In this document: one piece after another, positions 6,497-7,969 of the stretch
Layout of the letters: the number at the start of each line of letters is the position of its first letter
Numbering within the stretch: position 1 is the stretch's first letter
Source of the DNA: an uncultured Helicobacter sp.
GTDB lineage: Bacteria; Campylobacterota; Campylobacteria; Campylobacterales; Helicobacteraceae
Assembly (NCBI GenBank): GCA_944325475.1
Contig: CALVAF010000178.1
Span: 1 to 7,969, forward strand
DNA: 7,969 bases
Direction: 5' to 3'
Program-made: the position numbers and the translations under genes
The notes under the pieces: model-generated
What the model was told of the DNA's origin: nothing
Databases searched by the model: none
Seen by the model: the letters and a program-made list of their open reading frames with translations, nothing else

Positions 6497-6505
6497 TGTT
6501 ATAAT
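6497..6505 (+). promoter_or_regulatory. Predicted sigma-70-type promoter (-10) of dapF
   Basis: TGTTATAAT is a perfect extended -10 (TG at 6497-6498, TATAAT at 6500-6505), the same 9-mer as at cheZ. It lies about 25 nt before the dapF start, leaving a leader of roughly 15-20 nt, too short for a riboswitch. No lysine-type regulatory element is visible. Confidence 0.65.
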
Positions 6506-6518
6506 TTTGAAAAAATAA

Positions 6519-6523
6519 AAGGA
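6519..6523 (+). promoter_or_regulatory. Ribosome binding site deciding between two adjacent dapF starts
   Basis: AAGGA lies 4 nt before the ATG at 6528 and 7 nt before the ATG at 6531. The longer spacing is the more usual, so the second ATG is preferred. The two choices differ by a single methionine. Confidence 0.6.
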
Positions 6524-6530
6524 TTTAATG

Positions 6531-7304
6531 ATGTTTTTTAGCAAATATTCTGCAAGTGGGAATGATTTTATCATCACACACACTTTTAGATTCTGTGAAA
6601 ATTCTTATAGTGAGTTAGCGCGGCAAATCTGTCATCGGCAAGAGGGAATTGGGGCTGATGGGCTGATTGTTTTAAAACCGCATTTGAAATATGATTTTGA
6701 ATGGGAGTTTTATAACTCTGATGGGAGTGTGGCAGAAATGTGTGGGAATGGGAGCAGGGCTGCTAGTATGTATGCAAGAGATTTGGGATTAGCTGGAGAG
6801 AAACAGAGATTTTTAAGCAAGGTTGGGGTGATTGGCGTTAGCATAGAGGGAAATTGGGCGGAGAGTGTGTTAAGTAAATCCGAAATTTTACAAAAAGGTA
6901 TTAGTGAATTTGGGGTGAATTGGTGGCTATTAGATACGGGAGTGACTCATTTGGTGTGTGAGAATGAGAGGATTGATTTTTTGGCTAAAGAGGACTTGAG
7001 ATTTTTGCGGCATAAATATAATGCGAATGTTAATATTGCTTCATTGCAAGGGGGTAGGGTTGTAGCAAGGACTTTTGAGCGTGGTGTGGAAGATGAGACG
7101 CTAGCGTGTGGGACGGGAATGGCGGCGATGTTTTATTATTTGTTTTTGCAGGGCAAAGTTTCAAATTCTTGTCTTTTTAATCCGGCAAGTGGGGAGGATT
7201 TGTATCTAAGAGAAGAGGAGGGGAGGCTGTATTTAAAGGGTGAGGTAAGGAAGATTTGTGATTTTATTAAGTGTTATGATTGGAAGTCTTTTGGTGATTT
7301 GTAG
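6531..7304 (+). CDS. dapF: Diaminopimelate epimerase
   Basis: This cytoplasmic, cofactor-free racemase interconverts LL- and meso-diaminopimelate, supplying the peptidoglycan cross-linking residue and the lysine precursor. The product is 257 aa from the ATG at 6531 (258 from 6528), slightly short of the usual 270-280. Counting from 6531, KYSASGNDF (5-13) and GIGADGL (39-45) are followed by FYNSDGS (60-66) and MCGNGSR (70-76), whose Cys71 is one catalytic base. DTGVTHLV (135-142) leads on, and ERGVEDETLACGTGMAA (183-199) carries the second catalytic base, Cys193. Asn12 and Glu183 are the expected substrate ligands. Both cysteines are intact, so the enzyme should be active. It is divergent from the gltX2 operon and appears monocistronic, since what follows has no intact gene. 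A short leader argues against RNA-level control. Confidence 0.94.
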   Translation: MFFSKYSASGNDFIITHTFRFCENSYSELARQICHRQEGIGADGLIVLKPHLKYDFEWEFYNSDGSVAEMCGNGSRAASMYARDLGLAGEKQRFLSKVGVIGVSIEGNWAESVLSKSEILQKGISEFGVNWWLLDTGVTHLVCENERIDFLAKEDLRFLRHKYNANVNIASLQGGRVVARTFERGVEDETLACGTGMAAMFYYLFLQGKVSNSCLFNPASGEDLYLREEEGRLYLKGEVRKICDFIKCYDWKSFGDL

Positions 7305-7339
7305 AGATTTTTGGGGTTTCCAACCTCTAGAATAAATCT
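7305..7339 (+). repeat. Imperfect two-tier hairpin just after dapF, possible weak terminator
   Basis: An outer stem AGATTT (7305-7310) / AAATCT (7334-7339) encloses an inner stem GGGGTT (7313-7318) / AACCTC (7322-7327) with one G-T wobble and loop TCC. It starts immediately after the dapF stop codon, where a terminator would be expected, but no T-run follows. It may act as an mRNA 3' end stabiliser or be fortuitous. Confidence 0.35.
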
Positions 7340-7363
7340 GCAAAAGACTATAAACTTATAGTA

Positions 7364-7392
7364 ACAAGATTAAGATTTTTTAAAGATCTTGT
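7364..7392 (+). repeat. 7-bp inverted repeat with T6 loop (possible second dapF 3' hairpin)
   Basis: ACAAGAT (7364-7370) and ATCTTGT (7386-7392) are exact reverse complements. AAGAT (7372-7376) can pair with the same right arm as an alternative. A run of T lies inside the loop instead of after the stem, so this is not a standard terminator. A smaller inverted repeat, CTATAA/TTATAG (7348-7361), precedes it. Confidence 0.3.
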
Positions 7393-7393
7393 A

Positions 7394-7969
7394 ATGATTA
7401 TAGTAGGCTTTGCACTTGATGAAATTACCAAAGGCAAAAGTCATTGATACCAAGCTAGAAACTTTAAAGAATATCAATAAAATGGTTTAATGCGGATAAG
7501 ACTAATAGCTATGCTAGAATAAGCAGTTTAAGCCCCAAAAATGGAATTAAGATAAGTTTTAGAATCTTACTTTGTGTTAAGTTTGGATTTGATTATGGAG
7601 TGATTCAAGGTTTAGATTTTAAATAAATTGTCGCAAAAAGGCTAACAAAGATTCCAGTCTTGTCTGTGGGTAAAAAATGTATTGACTGATTAGATTGCTT
7701 TGGAGCTAAAGAAGTAAAAGTTATTAATAAAGGCAATAAAACATTAAATCTCAAGAAAATTAGTTAAAGATGTGCGAAGAATATGTTGTATTTCCCATAT
7801 AGTAGCAGAAGTAAATCAAAAGCCTTTATTTTCTCAAACCCCATACAAAAAACCCTTACTCCTTAAGTAACAGAGGAATGGCTTATCGGGCAGTTAAAAT
7901 GGTGTCTTAAAAATTTAATTCAATAAAGGCTAAAAATCTTAAACCAACAAATCTTAAGCTAAATCAGCA
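7394..7969 (+). pseudogene. Probable decayed coding sequence, unidentified
   Basis: No intact gene is visible in the 665 bp after dapF. The plus strand shows short protein-like stretches broken by stops and apparent frame changes. An ATG at 7394 opens MIIVGFALDEITKGKSH and then stops. Another frame is open from 7468 to 7623 (52 codons, including SYARISSLSPKNGIKISFR). The same frame carries on, interrupted by stops at 7624, 7687, 7765, 7864, 7924 and 7960, through KRLTKIPVLSVGKKCID and LDCFGAKEVKVINKGNKTLN. A different frame near 7757-7868 reads IVAEVNQKPLFSQTPYKKP, suggesting a frameshift. The antisense strand also has some open stretches of 25-30 codons. I do not recognise the family, so no function is offered. 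The alternative is non-coding AT-rich spacer; decay is the better but unproven reading. Confidence 0.35.

Noticed and set aside
5885..6497. Open frames overlapping gltX2 on both strands (80 aa plus; 132 aa minus reaching 6497)
   Set aside because: gltX2 carries HIGH and KMSKR motifs in its own frame. The 132-aa frame begins upstream of the gltX2 promoter and reads in the wrong phase.
7934..7957. Direct repeat AAATCTTAA twice, 15 bp apart
   Set aside because: A 9-bp AT-rich repeat is expected by chance here. There are only two copies, at the window edge, and no sign of an attachment site or iteron array.
1..7969. CRISPR array, tRNA, rRNA, insertion sequence, prophage or new defence system
   Set aside because: No regularly spaced repeats, cloverleaf or rRNA sequence, transposase motifs or defence-type domains were seen. 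Apart from the unresolved right end, every gene belongs to a known conserved family.

Overview
The window is AT-rich bacterial DNA from the Campylobacterota, almost certainly a Helicobacter. The basis is recognition of protein families and gene pairs remembered from H. pylori; no search was run. Three features carry most weight: a remote CheZ phosphatase next to a U32-family protein (as HP0170-HP0169), the trio gltX2-yggT-slt (as HP0643-HP0644-HP0645), and a SotB-type efflux protein and DapF close to HP1185 and HP0566. The blocks keep their internal order, but their arrangement side by side is not the H. pylori order as I remember it. The species cannot be named from this window.

Layout, left to right. 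Bases 1-901 (minus) hold a SotB/YdeA-type MFS efflux transporter whose C-terminus runs off the window. A 181-bp divergent promoter region follows. Bases 1083-3032 (plus) are a two-gene unit, cheZ then a TrhP/YegQ-like U32 protein, closed by a hairpin at 3130-3159. That hairpin has a T-run on both strands and also serves the converging slt gene. Bases 3158-6402 (minus) are a tight operon, gltX2-yggT-slt, with junctions of 1 and 10 bp. A 128-bp divergent promoter region separates gltX2 from dapF (6531-7304, plus). The last 665 bp (7305-7969) hold inverted repeats and stop-riddled sequence that looks like a decayed gene; I could not identify it.

Functionally these are mostly conserved core genes. 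CheZ removes phosphate from CheY-P in chemotaxis. TrhP is predicted to hydroxylate wobble uridine in tRNA. GltX2 is the paralogous glutamyl-tRNA synthetase expected to charge tRNA-Gln with glutamate for later transamidation. Slt cleaves peptidoglycan, and DapF makes meso-diaminopimelate for peptidoglycan and lysine. YggT is a small membrane protein and SotB an exporter. Both divergent promoter regions carry the same design: a TGTTATAAT extended -10 facing right and a TGnTACAAT extended -10 facing left.

I found no CRISPR array, tRNA, rRNA, insertion sequence, prophage or evident new defence system. The items most worth a second look are the relic region at the right end, a 10-base T tract in the slt signal-peptide codons, the specificity-linked glycine in GltX2, and CheY-docking-like sequences at both ends of CheZ.
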